Shown in pieces: positions 16,043 through 25,256 of a stretch of 64,000 nucleotides of DNA. Position numbers and translations under genes: made by a program. The stretch covers positions 124,001 through 188,000 of the forward strand of contig NZ_JRKI01000056.1 of the NCBI RefSeq assembly GCF_000935125.1. The letters run 5' to 3'. The notes below the pieces were generated by a model. It was not told where the DNA came from. It was given only the letters and a program-made list of their open reading frames with translations, and made no database searches. Positions within the stretch are counted from its first letter, which is position 1; every line of letters begins with the position of its first letter. The DNA is from Streptomyces natalensis ATCC 27448 (lineage in GTDB: Bacteria > Actinomycetota > Actinomycetes > Streptomycetales > Streptomycetaceae).

Positions 16043-17824
16043 TCATGGTGTGTGCAGGGGATTGCGGACGGTGCCGTGCACGGCGGCGTGCGGGCGGTCG
16101 CGGCGGTCGCGGTAGCCGTCGACGTGCAGCCGGTTGCGGTTCAGGCACAGCCGCGCGATCCGCGGGGTGAGCAGGTCGAAGGTCTCGTGCCGCTCCTTCA
16201 GGCGGGGGAAGCGCTCGTGGTGACTGAGGATCTCCGCCCGTACGAGTGACCAGAACTCGGCCTCGGGAACGCCGAGTTGGTCCTCGCACAGCGGTGCCAG
16301 ATAGCGGAAGACACCGACGAAGAGACCGGAGTGGATGAACTGGATGAGGAAGGACGGTGGCTCGGTCAGCAGCACCGCCCGGACGTCCTGCGGCATGGCG
16401 TCGTGCTCGGGCAGCGGCTCGGCGCTGGTGTTGACGTCGTCGACGAAGTCCTTGACCGCGAGGCGGGTGGGGACGTCGTGCTCGTCGAAGACGACGATGG
16501 CGTTCTCGCCGTGCGGGGAGAAGACCGTGCCGTAGCGGTAGAGGAAGTGCAGCAGCGGCGGCAGCAGGGCGGCGAACAGGCGGCGCAGCCAGATGCGCGG
16601 GGCCAGGCCCGAGCGGCGGACCAGTTCGGCGGTCAGGGCGCGGCCTTCCGGGTCGGTCTGGAGCAGGGAGGCCAGGGTGCGGGCGCGCTCGCCGGGGTCG
16701 AGGTGGGGGGCGACCGGTTCGCGCCAGATACAGCCCAGGAGCTCCTTGAACTGGTACGGGACGCCGGGCAGCCGGTCGTAGACGGGGTGCTCGACGGTGA
16801 CGGAGGCGATCTCGCCGAGCAGGATGACCCGGGTCTCGTCGCGCAGATACGGGTCCTCGTCGCGCAGGCCGTGCACCCAGCGGGTGACGGCGGGCGCGGC
16901 GAGGGTGCGCTCGGTGGGCAGTCCGCGCCACACCAGGGTGTTGAGGATGGACAGCGGGAGCTTGACCGTCCGGCCCTGGGGGCGGCTGATGTTGGTGAAG
17001 GTGCGGATGGACTGCTGCGGCAGGCGGAGGTCGTTGTCAGTGGGCAGCGCGATGATGGATCCGTCGGCGAGCTGCGGCGCGAAGAGCGGGGCGATGGTCT
17101 CGTCCCACTGCCAGGGATGCACGGGCAGGTAGAGGTAGTCGGCCGGGTCGCGTCCCTCGTCGGCGACGGTACGGGCGAAGGCGTCGTGGACGGCGGGGGA
17201 CAGTTCCTCGCGGTAGAGACGGTCGGGGGTGGCGAGGGTGGGAATACCGCGGTAGTGAGCCAGGCTGTGGTGCGCGGCCAGCCAGGGCAGCCGCTCGGGC
17301 CTGCGGGCTTCCGGCGCCCAGTGCGCGGCGTCGGCGGCCGAGAAGCCGAGCCGGCCCTTGTTGGCGACGAGCCAGGGGTGGCCGGTCTGGTGGCCCTCCA
17401 GGGCGGCGTAGTCCAGGTCGGCGAGGTCGGCGGCGCTCAGGGCGGTGGCGTCCAGGCGGGCATCGGCGGCGAGCGTGGCGGTCAGCTCGCGGATGAGATG
17501 GCCGGTGGTGTCACCGGACAGGCCCAGCAGGGTGTCGTGCGCGCGGGTCAGGAAGCGCAGGGGGTCGGCGTCGGGTGTGAGCGAGGCGGGGTCGATGCGC
17601 CAGTGGCCGTAGGCGCCGCGGCGGGCGCGGAAGCGGTAGACCAGGTCGTCGGTGACCGGCAGGCGGTAGTGCGCGCTGCCGTCGGGGGAGGTCCCTTCGG
17701 TGGCGGTGCCGTCGGGCTCGGGGGTGAGGATTTCCTCGTACGCGAATTCCGCCAGCATCTTGGCGAACAGTCGGCGTGCGGCGTGCTGCCAGACGCTGTG
17801 CGAGGGCTGGTGCGCGGGAGACAA
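16043..17824 (-). CDS. IucA/IucC family NRPS-independent siderophore synthetase (third biosynthetic gene)
   Basis: A 593-residue NIS synthetase, which adenylates a carboxylate such as citrate and joins it to an amine or alcohol. Family motifs are YLPVHPWQWDETI, QQSIRTFTNIS (ATP-binding Ser-x-Arg-Thr) and GRTVKLPLSILNTL. SPHGENAIVVFDEHD and the downstream FVDDVNTS complete the active-site fold. The C-terminal FhuF-like iron-reductase-type domain covers about the last 150 residues. The start is a TTG at 17824 with GAGGAG 8 bases upstream; no ATG or GTG fits better. It is the last gene of the operon. The substrate and product are unknown. Confidence 0.92.
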   Translation of the reverse strand: MSPAHQPSHSVWQHAARRLFAKMLAEFAYEEILTPEPDGTATEGTSPDGSAHYRLPVTDDLVYRFRARRGAYGHWRIDPASLTPDADPLRFLTRAHDTLLGLSGDTTGHLIRELTATLAADARLDATALSAADLADLDYAALEGHQTGHPWLVANKGRLGFSAADAAHWAPEARRPERLPWLAAHHSLAHYRGIPTLATPDRLYREELSPAVHDAFARTVADEGRDPADYLYLPVHPWQWDETIAPLFAPQLADGSIIALPTDNDLRLPQQSIRTFTNISRPQGRTVKLPLSILNTLVWRGLPTERTLAAPAVTRWVHGLRDEDPYLRDETRVILLGEIASVTVEHPVYDRLPGVPYQFKELLGCIWREPVAPHLDPGERARTLASLLQTDPEGRALTAELVRRSGLAPRIWLRRLFAALLPPLLHFLYRYGTVFSPHGENAIVVFDEHDVPTRLAVKDFVDDVNTSAEPLPEHDAMPQDVRAVLLTEPPSFLIQFIHSGLFVGVFRYLAPLCEDQLGVPEAEFWSLVRAEILSHHERFPRLKERHETFDLLTPRIARLCLNRNRLHVDGYRDRRDRPHAAVHGTVRNPLHTP

Positions 17825-17899
17825 GGCGGGACTCCTCGAAACGGGACGGCCCCGGCACGTACGGGGGACAGCCGGGGCGGGGATGGACGGGGACGGGTG

Positions 17900-18529
17900 T
17901 CACAGCAGCGCGCGATGACGACGGTCACGGATCATCAACGCCGCGCGTTTGCCGGGCAGTTCGATCTCCTGGCTGTAGTGGAAGCCCGCGCTGAGGAACG
18001 CCGCGACGGACGCGGTGTTGCGCAGATCGGGCTCGGCGATGACGCGGGTGCAGCGGGGCCGGCGGTCCAGTACGAGATCGGCGGTGGCGCGCAGCAGGGC
18101 GGCGCCCAGGCCGCGGCCGCGGTCGTGGGCGCCGCCGATGAGGAGATGCACACCGGTGTCCTGGGGCCGGGCCGGATAGCAGCGGGCGACGGGGTCCAGA
18201 TCGGCGCGGTAGATCTCCCAGTAGCTCATCGGCGCCCCGTTGAGCACGCCGAGGAAGGGCACGCTGCGGCCGTCGCCGTCCAGCTGGGTGCGCAGATGGG
18301 CTTCGGTGGTGTCCGGTGCGCCGGCCAGTTCCCAGAAGGCGGCGACGGCCGGATCGTTCATCCAGCGGACGATCCGGGCCAGATCGCGGTCCAGGCGGAC
18401 GGGGACCAGCGCGAACGGCCCGGCGGGGGTGTCGGCCGCGGCGCCGTCGGCCAGGCCGTCGAGCGGGTCCTCGGGGCGGTCGAGGGTGTCCTCGGAGCCG
18501 GTGCCGGGGCCGAGGCGGGTGGATGGCAC
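17900..18529 (-). CDS. GNAT acyltransferase (IucB/RhbD-like) of the siderophore operon
   Basis: A 209-residue acyl-CoA N-acyltransferase of the siderophore type (IucB/AlcB/RhbD). Features are FALVPVRLDRDLARIVRWMNDPAVAAFWELAG at the start and VPFLGVLNGAPMSYWEIYRADLDP in the middle. The acyl-CoA loop is GGAHDRGRGLGAALLRA, followed by RVIAEPDLRNTASVAAFLSAGF. In such pathways it acylates a hydroxylamine or amine on the siderophore precursor. The GTG at 18529 has GAGAGGAGAG upstream. It lies between the two NIS synthetase genes, with gaps of 75 and 87 bp. Confidence 0.9.
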   Translation of the reverse strand: MPSTRLGPGTGSEDTLDRPEDPLDGLADGAAADTPAGPFALVPVRLDRDLARIVRWMNDPAVAAFWELAGAPDTTEAHLRTQLDGDGRSVPFLGVLNGAPMSYWEIYRADLDPVARCYPARPQDTGVHLLIGGAHDRGRGLGAALLRATADLVLDRRPRCTRVIAEPDLRNTASVAAFLSAGFHYSQEIELPGKRAALMIRDRRHRALL

Positions 18530-18616
18530 GGCGACGCTCTCCTCTCGTGGCCGTCTGCCGGGGGGCGTGGCGGGCCGCCGACGGCGGCCCGCTGCGGAGG
18601 CTGGGCGACGGCGGGG

Positions 18617-20611
18617 CTAGGTGGCGAGGGGGTTGGGCACGGTGACGTAGACGGACTGGGTGTCCACGGGGCCGACGAGCTCGTCCAGCCCGTGCAGCCG
18701 GGTGGCGAGGTTGGCCTTGCAGCGCAGGGAGCGGGCGGTCAGCAGTTGCTCGGGAAGGGTGGAGCGCTGTGCGCGGGGAGCCGCGGCGGCGTCGGCGAGG
18801 AAGCGGCGGAAGGCGGCGAGCAGGACCTCCTCGCGGATCAGGCGCTGCGCGCCGAAGGCTCCGATGAGGCCGAGGACGTTGTTGATGCCGAGGTAGTAGG
18901 CGAACCGCTCGTCGGTGACGTCGTCGGCCACGAAGGTGTCGCTGGTGGCGCCGATGCCCGGCAGCCGTCGCTGGAGGTCGGCGCGGCGGGATTCGCGGAA
19001 GTAGTAGCCCTGGTTGTCGCGGTAGCGGCCGCCGACGGGCCAGCCGTCGGGATCGAGCAGCACCAGGGTGTTCTGCTGGTGGGCCTCCAGGGCGACGCCG
19101 GCGGTGCCGTCGAGCCAGAGCACGGGCCGGACGACCGCTTCGAGGTAGCGCAGGAACCACTCGGTGGCGACGGCGCCCTGGGGGCGGCCGGTGCGGGCGG
19201 CGAGCGTGGTGACGATGTCCTCCAGCCGGGAGCGTACGCCCAGGTGGCCGGGCCAGGGCCGGGGCGAGGTGAGCCCGGCGATGCAGACGGCGTCGTCGGT
19301 GGTGGTGAAGGGGTTGTGGCGGATGACGACGTCGAGGCCCTGGACGGGACGGCCGTCGAGGCCGTCGACGGCGAGATAGGCCGGGTCGCGGATGATGTCG
19401 AAGCCCGGGTGGACGGCCTGCCACTGCTCGGCCAGCCCGGTGCGCAGCAGCCGGTGCACCTCCACGCCGCGCTCCAGCTCCTTGCGGAGGTTCTCCCGGC
19501 GGGAGTTGGTGATGCGCAGGCCCAGGGAGAGCTTGAGCATGGCGTTCGCTTCGGGGCGGTGGACGGTGCGGACGGAGGAGGTGGGGTGCCACAGGGGGCC
19601 GTGCGGGCCCAGGTCGTGCAGCAGTCCGGCATCGCGGAGGGCGGCGATGTCGGGGCGGGCGGCCAGTTCGCGGGCCTGCCAGGGGTGCAGCGGCAGCGGC
19701 ACGGTGTCGGCGGGGAGGTGGAGCGTGCCCTCGGCGAGGTCGGCGGCGAGGCGTTCGGCCGGTACGGGCTTGCCGCGTTCGGTCCAGGCGGAGTCGGCGG
19801 CCAGGACGGAGCGGTGGACGGCCGTCCAGTGCAGCGGGAAGGCGCCGCGCAGTTCGGGGGAATAGGCGCGGGTCTCGGCGTCGGTGAGGCCCTCGCGGCT
19901 CTTGGGGGTGGGGTGCAGCGGATGGCCCAGGAGCAGGGACTGTTCGGCTTCGAGGAAGAGGGAGGTGTGGGTGTCGGCGGGGCGGGTGCGGCGGTCGGCG
20001 AGGAAGACGGCGGTGCTGCGGACCGAGGCCGCGACCCGGCCGACGAGTTCGGTGCCGTCGCCGTCGGGTGCCTGCGGCCGCTCGCCGTCGGGCGCGGTGC
20101 CGTCCGGGGTGCGGCGTTCGCCGCCGTGTGCGGCCTCGCGGCGCAGCAGGGCGGCGAGGGTGACGGCGTCCAGGGGTGCGGCGGTGGCCGGGGCGCCTTC
20201 GAGGGTGGGGGCGCCCAGGCGGTGCCAGCCGGTGGGCGACCAGTAGCGGACGGGGAGGTGCAGGGCGGTGCCGCTGGCGTGCAGCGGGATGCGCAGTTGG
20301 CCGCCGGCGGGGCGGCGGGCGCCGCTTTCGCGGATCCAGCAGCGCAGCAGGCTCTCGATGCCGGCGGCGTCGGCGGCGGCCGCCGGGTCGGGGTGGTCGA
20401 GGGGGTCGGCGGCGACGGGCAGCGTCCGGTCGCAGGGGCGCGGGGCGCCGTGGGCGGCGGCGGGGGGCCGGGCCTGGCGCTCGTGGAGCGGCTGGTGGCA
20501 GGCGTCGTCGGCGGTGTGGCGCTGCTGACGCGGCACGGTCGGTTCGGCGGCGGCGCCGCCGTGCGGGTGGGCGGCGGCCGGGGTCCCGTCGGGGCCGGGG
20601 CGTTCGTTCAT
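18617..20611 (-). CDS. IucA/IucC family siderophore synthetase with long N-terminal extension (second biosynthetic gene)
   Basis: A 664-residue NIS synthetase. The ATG at 20611 overlaps the aminotransferase stop in an ATGA, so translation is coupled. Residues 1-70 are a low-complexity Pro/His/Ala leader. Family motifs follow: VPLPLHPWQARELAARP, TSSVRTVHRPE (Ser-x-Arg-Thr) and NAMLKLSLGLRITNSRR. VALEAHQQNTLVLLDPDG has Gln where many family members have Gly. The C-terminus (GLIGAFGAQRLIREE...LRCKANLATRL) is typical. With the paralogue at 16043 it would allow two successive condensations on one carboxylate core, as in citrate siderophores; that is inference. Confidence 0.92.
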   Translation of the reverse strand: MNERPGPDGTPAAAHPHGGAAAEPTVPRQQRHTADDACHQPLHERQARPPAAAHGAPRPCDRTLPVAADPLDHPDPAAAADAAGIESLLRCWIRESGARRPAGGQLRIPLHASGTALHLPVRYWSPTGWHRLGAPTLEGAPATAAPLDAVTLAALLRREAAHGGERRTPDGTAPDGERPQAPDGDGTELVGRVAASVRSTAVFLADRRTRPADTHTSLFLEAEQSLLLGHPLHPTPKSREGLTDAETRAYSPELRGAFPLHWTAVHRSVLAADSAWTERGKPVPAERLAADLAEGTLHLPADTVPLPLHPWQARELAARPDIAALRDAGLLHDLGPHGPLWHPTSSVRTVHRPEANAMLKLSLGLRITNSRRENLRKELERGVEVHRLLRTGLAEQWQAVHPGFDIIRDPAYLAVDGLDGRPVQGLDVVIRHNPFTTTDDAVCIAGLTSPRPWPGHLGVRSRLEDIVTTLAARTGRPQGAVATEWFLRYLEAVVRPVLWLDGTAGVALEAHQQNTLVLLDPDGWPVGGRYRDNQGYYFRESRRADLQRRLPGIGATSDTFVADDVTDERFAYYLGINNVLGLIGAFGAQRLIREEVLLAAFRRFLADAAAAPRAQRSTLPEQLLTARSLRCKANLATRLHGLDELVGPVDTQSVYVTVPNPLAT

Positions 20612-22002
20612 GGGGTGGTGCCTCGCAGTGTCGTGGGGGACGAGCCCGTCGGCCCGGGGGTGGTGCGGTCCGCCGCCGCGATGGCGTCGGCGAGGCGGTC
20701 GAGGATCGCGTCCGCCTGTTCGTCGGTGATGGTCAGGGGCGGCAGCAGGCGGACGACGGCACTGTGCCGGCCGCCGAGTTCGACGATCAGGCCGCGGTCC
20801 AGACAGGCGCGCTGGACGGCGGCGGCGAGCTGGGGGGCGGCGGGGCGGGCGCCGCCCAGGCCGGCGTCGGCGTCGCGGTCGACGAGTTCGACGCCGAGCA
20901 TCAGTCCGCGGCCGCGGACGTCGCCGATGCAGTCGTGGTGCGCGGCGAGGGAGCCGAGCCGGGCGAGCATCCGGGCGCCCAGCTCCTGGGCGCGGCGGGC
21001 GAGTTGGTGCTCGCGGACGTAGGCGAGGGTGGCGGCTCCGGCGGCCATCGCGAGCTGGTTGCCGCGGAACGTTCCGGCATGCGCGCCGGGCTGCCACACG
21101 TCGAGATCGCCGCGGTAGACGATCACGGCGAGCGGCAGGCTGCCGCCGATCGCCTTCGACAGGACCAGGACGTCGGGCACGATCCCGCTGTGTTCGACGG
21201 CCCAGAAGGCGCCCGTGCGGCCGACGCCGGTCTGTACCTCGTCGACGATCAGCGGGATGCCCCGTTCGGCGGTGATCTGCCGCATCCGCCGCAGCCAGCC
21301 GTCCGGTGCGGGGATCACCCCGCCCTCGCCCTGGACGGGCTCCAGGATCATCCCGGCGGGGGGCACGACCCCGCTCTTGTCGTCGTCGAGGAGGTTCTCG
21401 GTCCAGCGGGCGGCCAGTTCGGCGCCGCGTTCGCCACCGGTGCCGAAGGGGCAGCGGTAGTCGTAGGGGTAGGGCAGCCGGGTCACGCCGGTGTGCCGCG
21501 CTCCCCCGGAGGCCGCGAGCGCCTGGGCGGTCATGCCGTGATACGCACCGGAGAACGCCATCAGGCCGTCCCGGCCGGTCGCCGTGCGCACCAGTTTGAA
21601 GGCGGCCTCCACGGCGTCCGTACCGGCCGGTCCGCAGAACTGGATGCGTGCGGTTTCGGCCAGTTCCGGCGGCAGGGTGGCGAACAGTTCGGTGACGAAG
21701 GCGTCCTTGACGGGGGTCGCGAGGTCCAGGATGTGCAGCGGTGCGCCGGAGTCGAGAACCTTGTGGATCGCTTCGAGCACCACGGGGTGGTTGTGGCCGA
21801 GGGCCAGGGTGCCGGCGCCGGAGAGGCAGTCGAGATAACGGCGGCCGTCGGCTCCCTCGATGGTCAGTCCGCGTGCGCGTACCGGGACGATGGGCAGCGA
21901 GCGCGCGTAGGTGCGGGCAGCGGACTCACGCAGGGACTGGCGGCGCAGGATCCCTTCGTGGGCCGACGGTCCTGCCGCCGGCACGGTTTCGGTCAACGCC
22001 AC
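20608..22002 (-). CDS. Class III aminotransferase, diaminobutyrate-2-oxoglutarate type, of the siderophore operon
   Basis: A 464-residue PLP enzyme. Family features: RYLDCLSGAGTLALGHNHPVV, CGPAGTDAVEAAFKLVRTATGR and SGAYHGMTAQALAASG. IPLIVDEVQTGVGRTGAFWA carries the PLP-contacting Asp, and VLSKAIGGSLPLAVIVY the Schiff-base Lys. The pattern fits 2,4-diaminobutyrate aminotransferases (RhbA, Dat), which start diaminopropane-based siderophore pathways. No partner diaminobutyrate decarboxylase is present. The GTG at 22002 is preceded by CAGGAGGAC; the frame stays open far upstream without another good site. It is the first gene of the operon, and no DmdR/IdeR-type iron box was found upstream. Confidence 0.88.
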   Translation of the reverse strand: MALTETVPAAGPSAHEGILRRQSLRESAARTYARSLPIVPVRARGLTIEGADGRRYLDCLSGAGTLALGHNHPVVLEAIHKVLDSGAPLHILDLATPVKDAFVTELFATLPPELAETARIQFCGPAGTDAVEAAFKLVRTATGRDGLMAFSGAYHGMTAQALAASGGARHTGVTRLPYPYDYRCPFGTGGERGAELAARWTENLLDDDKSGVVPPAGMILEPVQGEGGVIPAPDGWLRRMRQITAERGIPLIVDEVQTGVGRTGAFWAVEHSGIVPDVLVLSKAIGGSLPLAVIVYRGDLDVWQPGAHAGTFRGNQLAMAAGAATLAYVREHQLARRAQELGARMLARLGSLAAHHDCIGDVRGRGLMLGVELVDRDADAGLGGARPAAPQLAAAVQRACLDRGLIVELGGRHSAVVRLLPPLTITDEQADAILDRLADAIAAADRTTPGPTGSSPTTLRGTTP

Positions 22003-22287
22003 GGCAGTTGTGTCCTCCTGCTGGTGTGCTGTTGGATGCCGCGCGGGCCGTACGTCCGCCCGGCGGTCCCCCGTACGTACCAACGACGGTGCCGACGGGG
22101 GATCACGGTCGGCGTCAAGATCCTTGCGGGGCGGAACCGGGGACCCGACTACCACCGTCTTGCCCGACACCGGCATAGTGGGGGGCCGCACCGCGATCTT
22201 GCCGTTCATGACAACTGGACAGCGGTGCGGGGCACCACCGGCCGCACCGGCCATTTCACTCAGGATCCACTCAGGGGGAACTCACCC

Positions 22288-23493
22288 ATGCGATCGATAC
22301 GTCGGCCTGTGATGGCCGCCGCCGCTCTCACCGCCGTGGTGGCGTTGACCGCGACCGGCTGCGGACCGTCGGACGACAACGCGGACGCGAAGCCGACCCA
22401 GTCGGCCGCGGACACCTCGGGCGGGGGTGAGATCAAGATCCCCAAGGACATCCAGGACAAGCTCAAGGCCCACGGCATCGACCTGGACAAGTGGAAGAAC
22501 GGGGAGTGGAAGAACTGGGACCGCAAGAAGTGGCTCCGCGAGGCGGGCCAGTTCATCAACCCGATCATCAAGGACTTCTGGAACCCCGAGAAGATCGGCC
22601 AGGCCAAGCCGCCGCAGGACGGCACCAAGCCCGGTGACGTCTCCGAGGACCAGGGCAAGACCGACCCGGAGCCCGCGGCCGTTCCGGCCAAGGCCGTGGG
22701 GACGCCGTACACCTCCACCGCGCCGGGCGTGGGTCTGCTGGTGTTCAGCATGCCCAGTGAGGACGGGAAGGGTACGAGCGAGGCCCGCTGCTCCGCGACG
22801 GTCGTCAAGGACCCGGCACACCCCGGCAAGTCCAACCTGGTGTGGACCGCGGCGCACTGTGTGCACGCCGGCAAGAACGGCGGCTGGTACCGCAACCTGG
22901 TGTTCGTGCCGAGCTTCAACAAGAACGGCGGCACCGAGGCCAAGCTCAAGACCGCGCCGTACGAGGACCGTGTCCCCGAGGGCAAGTGGTGGGCGGACGA
23001 CCTGGCCACGTCCAAGGAGTGGATCCAGGCCGGCGGCGCCGTGCCGGGCGTGCCGATGGCTCCCTACGACTTCGCGCTGATGCATGTGCACCCGGAGGAG
23101 AGCACCGGCGGCAAGTCCCTGGAGGAGATCGCCGGCGGCGCCTACCAGGTGGGCTTCAACGCTCCGGCGATCGGCAAGATCCCGAGCCTGACCGCGCAGG
23201 GCTACCCGGCCGAGGCCCCGTTCGACGGCGCCTCACAGCAGCAGTGCACCGACAAGCCGACCCGCCTGTCGCTGGACGCCAAGAAGCCGACCATGTACCG
23301 CATCGGCTGCACCATGACCGGTGGCTCCTCCGGTGGCCCCTGGTTCACCAAGGGCCAGGACGGCAAGCCGGTCCTGATCTCCAACATGTCGATGGGTCCG
23401 CGCCCGGCGAAGTGGGCGGCCGGCCCGCACCTGGGTCCGGAGGCCAAGGCCATCTTCGACGCGATGAGCAAGAAGTGGGCCAGCAAGCAGTAA
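22288..23493 (+). CDS. Secreted trypsin-like serine protease, probable lipoprotein
   Basis: A 401-residue exported protease. The N-terminus MRSIRRPVMAAAALTAVVAL is a signal peptide ending at TATGC, so Cys25 is a likely lipid-anchored residue. Residues 48-105 are an unusual Lys/Trp-rich segment (DKWKNGEWKNWDRKKW) that may be a pro-region or surface linker. The catalytic triad is visible: His190 in VWTAAHC, Asp261 in PYDFALMHV, Ser348 in GGSSGGPW. The start at 22288 is supported by CAGGGGGAA upstream. It is divergent from the siderophore operon and ends at a strong terminator. The substrate is unknown. Confidence 0.9.
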   Translation: MRSIRRPVMAAAALTAVVALTATGCGPSDDNADAKPTQSAADTSGGGEIKIPKDIQDKLKAHGIDLDKWKNGEWKNWDRKKWLREAGQFINPIIKDFWNPEKIGQAKPPQDGTKPGDVSEDQGKTDPEPAAVPAKAVGTPYTSTAPGVGLLVFSMPSEDGKGTSEARCSATVVKDPAHPGKSNLVWTAAHCVHAGKNGGWYRNLVFVPSFNKNGGTEAKLKTAPYEDRVPEGKWWADDLATSKEWIQAGGAVPGVPMAPYDFALMHVHPEESTGGKSLEEIAGGAYQVGFNAPAIGKIPSLTAQGYPAEAPFDGASQQQCTDKPTRLSLDAKKPTMYRIGCTMTGGSSGGPWFTKGQDGKPVLISNMSMGPRPAKWAAGPHLGPEAKAIFDAMSKKWASKQ

Positions 23494-23509
23494 GCGGCTG
23501 AGACGCAAA

Positions 23510-23540
23510 GGCCCGCCCCGGGGTGTTCCCGGGGCGGGCC
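23510..23540. terminator. Bidirectional terminator between the protease gene and hflX
   Basis: GGCCCGCCCCGGG and CCCGGGGCGGGCC form a perfect 13-bp stem around TGTT, followed by TTCGTCG. It lies 17 bp after the protease stop and 34 bp before the end of hflX on the other strand. Confidence 0.9.
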
Positions 23541-23573
23541 TTCGTCGTCGGTGCTGCCGCTGGTCCCGGCCGG

Positions 23574-25061
23574 CTAGGCGGCCGGGACGAACGGCTGGAA
23601 CTCGGCGGCCAGTTCCTCGTGGACGCGCGCCTTGAGGACCGTGCCCTCCGGGGTGTGCTCCTCGGAGAGGACCTCGCCCTCGGCGTGCGCCCGCGACACC
23701 AGGGCGCCCTGGGTGTAGGGCACCAGCGCCACGATCTCCACCTGGGGGCGGGGCAGCTCCTCGTCGAGGAGCGCGAGCAGCTCCTCCATGCCCTGGCCCG
23801 TACGGGCGGACACGGCGAGCGCGTGCTTCTCCTTGCGCAGCAGACGCTGGAGCACGAGCGGATCGGCGGCGTCCGCCTTGTTGACGACCACGATCTCGGG
23901 CACGTCCGTCGCACCGACCTCGCGAATCACCTCGCGGACGGCGGCCAGCTGCTCCTCCGGGACCGGATGCGAGCCGTCGACCACATGCAGGATGAGATCG
24001 GAGTCGCCGACCTCCTCCATCGTGGAACGGAACGCCTCGACCAGATGGTGCGGCAGATGCCGGACGAATCCGACGGTGTCGGCGAGGGTGTAGAGCCGCC
24101 CGCTGGGGGTCTCGGCCCGGCGGACGGTGGGGTCCAGGGTGGCGAACAGGGCGTTCTCCACCAGGACACCGGCGCCGGTGAGGCGGTTGAGCAGGGAGGA
24201 CTTTCCGGCGTTGGTGTAGCCGGCGATGGCGACCGAGGGGACCTTGTTGCGCCGGCGTTCCTGGCGCTTGGTGTCCCGGCTGGTCTTCATGTCCGCGATC
24301 TCCCGGCGCAGCTTCGCCATCCGCTCGCGGATCCGCCGCCGGTCGGTCTCGATCTTGGTCTCACCGGGACCACGGGTGGCCATACCGCCGCCCGTCGAAC
24401 CGGAGCCACCGCCACCCATCTGCCGGGACAGCGACTGGCCCCAGCCCCGCAGCCTGGGGAGCATGTACTGCATCTGTGCCAGCGAGACCTGTGCCTTGCC
24501 CTCCCGGGACTTGGCGTGCTGGGCGAAGATGTCGAGGATCAGGGCGGTACGGTCGACCACCTTGACCTTGACGACGTCCTCCAGGTGGATCAGCTGGCCC
24601 GGGGAGAGCTCACCGTCGCAGACCACGGTGTCGGCCCCGGATTCGAGCACGATGTCGCGCAGCTCCAGCGCCTTGCCGGAGCCGATGTAGGTGGCCGGGT
24701 CCGGCTTGTCGCGGCGCTGGATGAGGCCGTCGAGCACCATGGCGCCGGCGGTCTCGGCCAGGGCGGCGAGCTCGGCCAGGGAGTTCTCCGACTCCTGGAC
24801 CGAACCGGTGGTCCACACACCGACGAGCACGACCCGCTCCAGGCGGAGCTGGCGGTACTCGACCTCGGTGATGTCCTCGAGCTCGGTGGACAGGCCCGCG
24901 ACACGGCGCAGCGCCGCCCGCTCCGAGCGGTCGTACTGATCGCCGTCCCGCTCTCCGTCGATCTCGTGGCTCCAGGCGACGTCCTCTTCCATCAGGGCGT
25001 CGGCCCGAAGGCTCTCGGGGAGGCGCTGCCGGCCTGGCGGAAGGGAAGAAGAGGAGGTCAT
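23574..25061 (-). CDS. hflX: GTPase HflX, ribosome-splitting factor
   Basis: A 495-residue HflX, a GTPase that binds and splits ribosomes under stress. The N-terminal nucleotide-binding HflX domain includes ATYIGSGKALELRDIV and GELSPGQLIHLEDVVKVKVVDRTALILDIFAQHA. A Gly-rich linker with GGGMATRGPGETKIETDRRRI follows. The GTPase motifs are GYTNAGKS (G1, residues 281-288), DPTVRR, DTVGF (G3) and VVNKAD (G4). The first 50 residues are an acidic extension. The gene is separated from the M1 peptidase gene by 195 bp on the same strand. Confidence 0.96.
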   Translation of the reverse strand: MTSSSSLPPGRQRLPESLRADALMEEDVAWSHEIDGERDGDQYDRSERAALRRVAGLSTELEDITEVEYRQLRLERVVLVGVWTTGSVQESENSLAELAALAETAGAMVLDGLIQRRDKPDPATYIGSGKALELRDIVLESGADTVVCDGELSPGQLIHLEDVVKVKVVDRTALILDIFAQHAKSREGKAQVSLAQMQYMLPRLRGWGQSLSRQMGGGGSGSTGGGMATRGPGETKIETDRRRIRERMAKLRREIADMKTSRDTKRQERRRNKVPSVAIAGYTNAGKSSLLNRLTGAGVLVENALFATLDPTVRRAETPSGRLYTLADTVGFVRHLPHHLVEAFRSTMEEVGDSDLILHVVDGSHPVPEEQLAAVREVIREVGATDVPEIVVVNKADAADPLVLQRLLRKEKHALAVSARTGQGMEELLALLDEELPRPQVEIVALVPYTQGALVSRAHAEGEVLSEEHTPEGTVLKARVHEELAAEFQPFVPAA

Positions 25062-25256
25062 TTGATCCTTTGCGTCGTCGGGTGGTCGTCGTCGGAGACC
25101 GGGTGGTCCCGCGGAGACCTTCGCTGGTCCTGCGGCTTGCCGGTGCCCCGAGCGGCATCAGCTGCTCGTGCGGCTTCGACAAGCACAACGTCCGAGCCGT
25201 GCGGGAGATTCCCGGCCGGGCCTCGGGCGTCGACCCGAAGATGGTCGCACGGCCCG

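Noticed and set aside
16277..21022. A 1581-codon open frame antisense to the siderophore operon
   Set aside because: Long antisense frames are expected at 72% GC. The translation is Gly/Val/Ala-rich with no family motifs, while the opposite strand encodes clear enzymes.
22003..22287. Iron box (DmdR/IdeR) or Zur box for the siderophore operon
   Set aside because: I looked for TTAGGTTAGG-CTAA and TGAAAATGATTTTCA-like dyads and found none that match well.
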